Shown here: positions 63,902 through 64,000 of the stretch, piece by piece
Numbering within the stretch: position 1 is the stretch's first letter
How the letters are laid out: each line of letters opens with the position of its first letter
From: Aplidium turbinatum
Taxonomy: Eukaryota; Chordata; Ascidiacea; Aplousobranchia; Polyclinidae
Length of the DNA: 64,000 bases
Direction: 5' to 3'
Assembly (NCBI GenBank): GCA_918807975.1
Contig: OU964935.1
Coordinates: 9,263,823-9,327,822 of the forward strand
Position numbers and translations under genes: made by a program
Notes under the pieces: generated by a model
Seen by the model: only the letters and a program-made list of their open reading frames with translations
Database searches by the model: none
What the model was told of the DNA's origin: nothing

Positions 63902-64000
63902 GCCTAGGAACTTTGAAGTACGAGACGCGAAACTCCGCTTTTACGCCAACACAAGAAAGAGTCACTGCTCAATGTAGATACATAGGGTACACAGTCACAG

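Noticed and set aside
1-64000. CRISPR arrays, bacterial operons, rRNA genes
   Set aside because: None seen; repeats here are transposons, one tandem satellite-like array and one minisatellite.

Overview
This is an AT-rich eukaryotic (metazoan) window. The evidence is spliceosomal introns with clear GT/AG borders, a Golgi-type alpha-1,3-fucosyltransferase, tRNA-derived SINEs, a LINE, a Penelope-like element, and a very dense population of DNA transposons. The sequence alone does not fix the species. The mix (Buster-type hATs, pogo, mariner, many MITEs, a SINE family with a TGAT-repeat tail) fits a marine invertebrate or other transposon-rich animal. A short motif, TAGGCCTA with its relatives GTAGCCTA and TAGGCTAC, is conspicuously common throughout.

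Two host genes can be assembled from splice sites. (1) On the minus strand, 14837-11706, a complete four-exon GT10 fucosyltransferase of 390 residues, with SINEs in introns 1 and 2. (2) On the plus strand, 35896-58298, a seven-exon gene predicted here. Its first exon encodes a ParB/sulfiredoxin-like domain. It is followed by five short exons that all keep the same phase (phase 2 to phase 2), three of which look like copies of one another, and then a terminal exon followed by a polyadenylation signal. Its introns hold most of the transposons in the right half of the window.

Layout. 1-1859: long-TIR element with an uncharacterised nuclease-like ORF, one TIR broken by a SINE. 2285-3180: tandem repeat. 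3480-7892: hAT remnant, then a nest of insertions. 8906-11533: two TSD-flanked elements. 11706-14837: fucosyltransferase. 15618-22627: old long-TIR element carrying a broken gene of an uncharacterised family, with an apparently intact pogo transposon (15654-19185) inserted in its left TIR. 23882-24152: MITE. 25922-30060: a 4.1-kb element with identical 79-bp TIRs and a 9-bp target duplication, holding a small two-exon gene. 30267-35812: further hATs and MITEs. 35896-58298: the ParB-like gene and its transposon-filled introns, including mariner, several hATs, a Penelope-like fragment and a three-level nest at 51212-56866. 58625-64000: broken LINE, a palindromic MITE and a hAT.

More than twenty insertions were delimited by matching TIRs plus target-site duplications read directly from the sequence. 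Elements with a CAG...AACC-type hAT end all have duplications of the form nnnTAnnn, while the other 8-bp-TSD MITEs do not. Gene models are by-eye splice reconstructions and have not been tested against transcripts.
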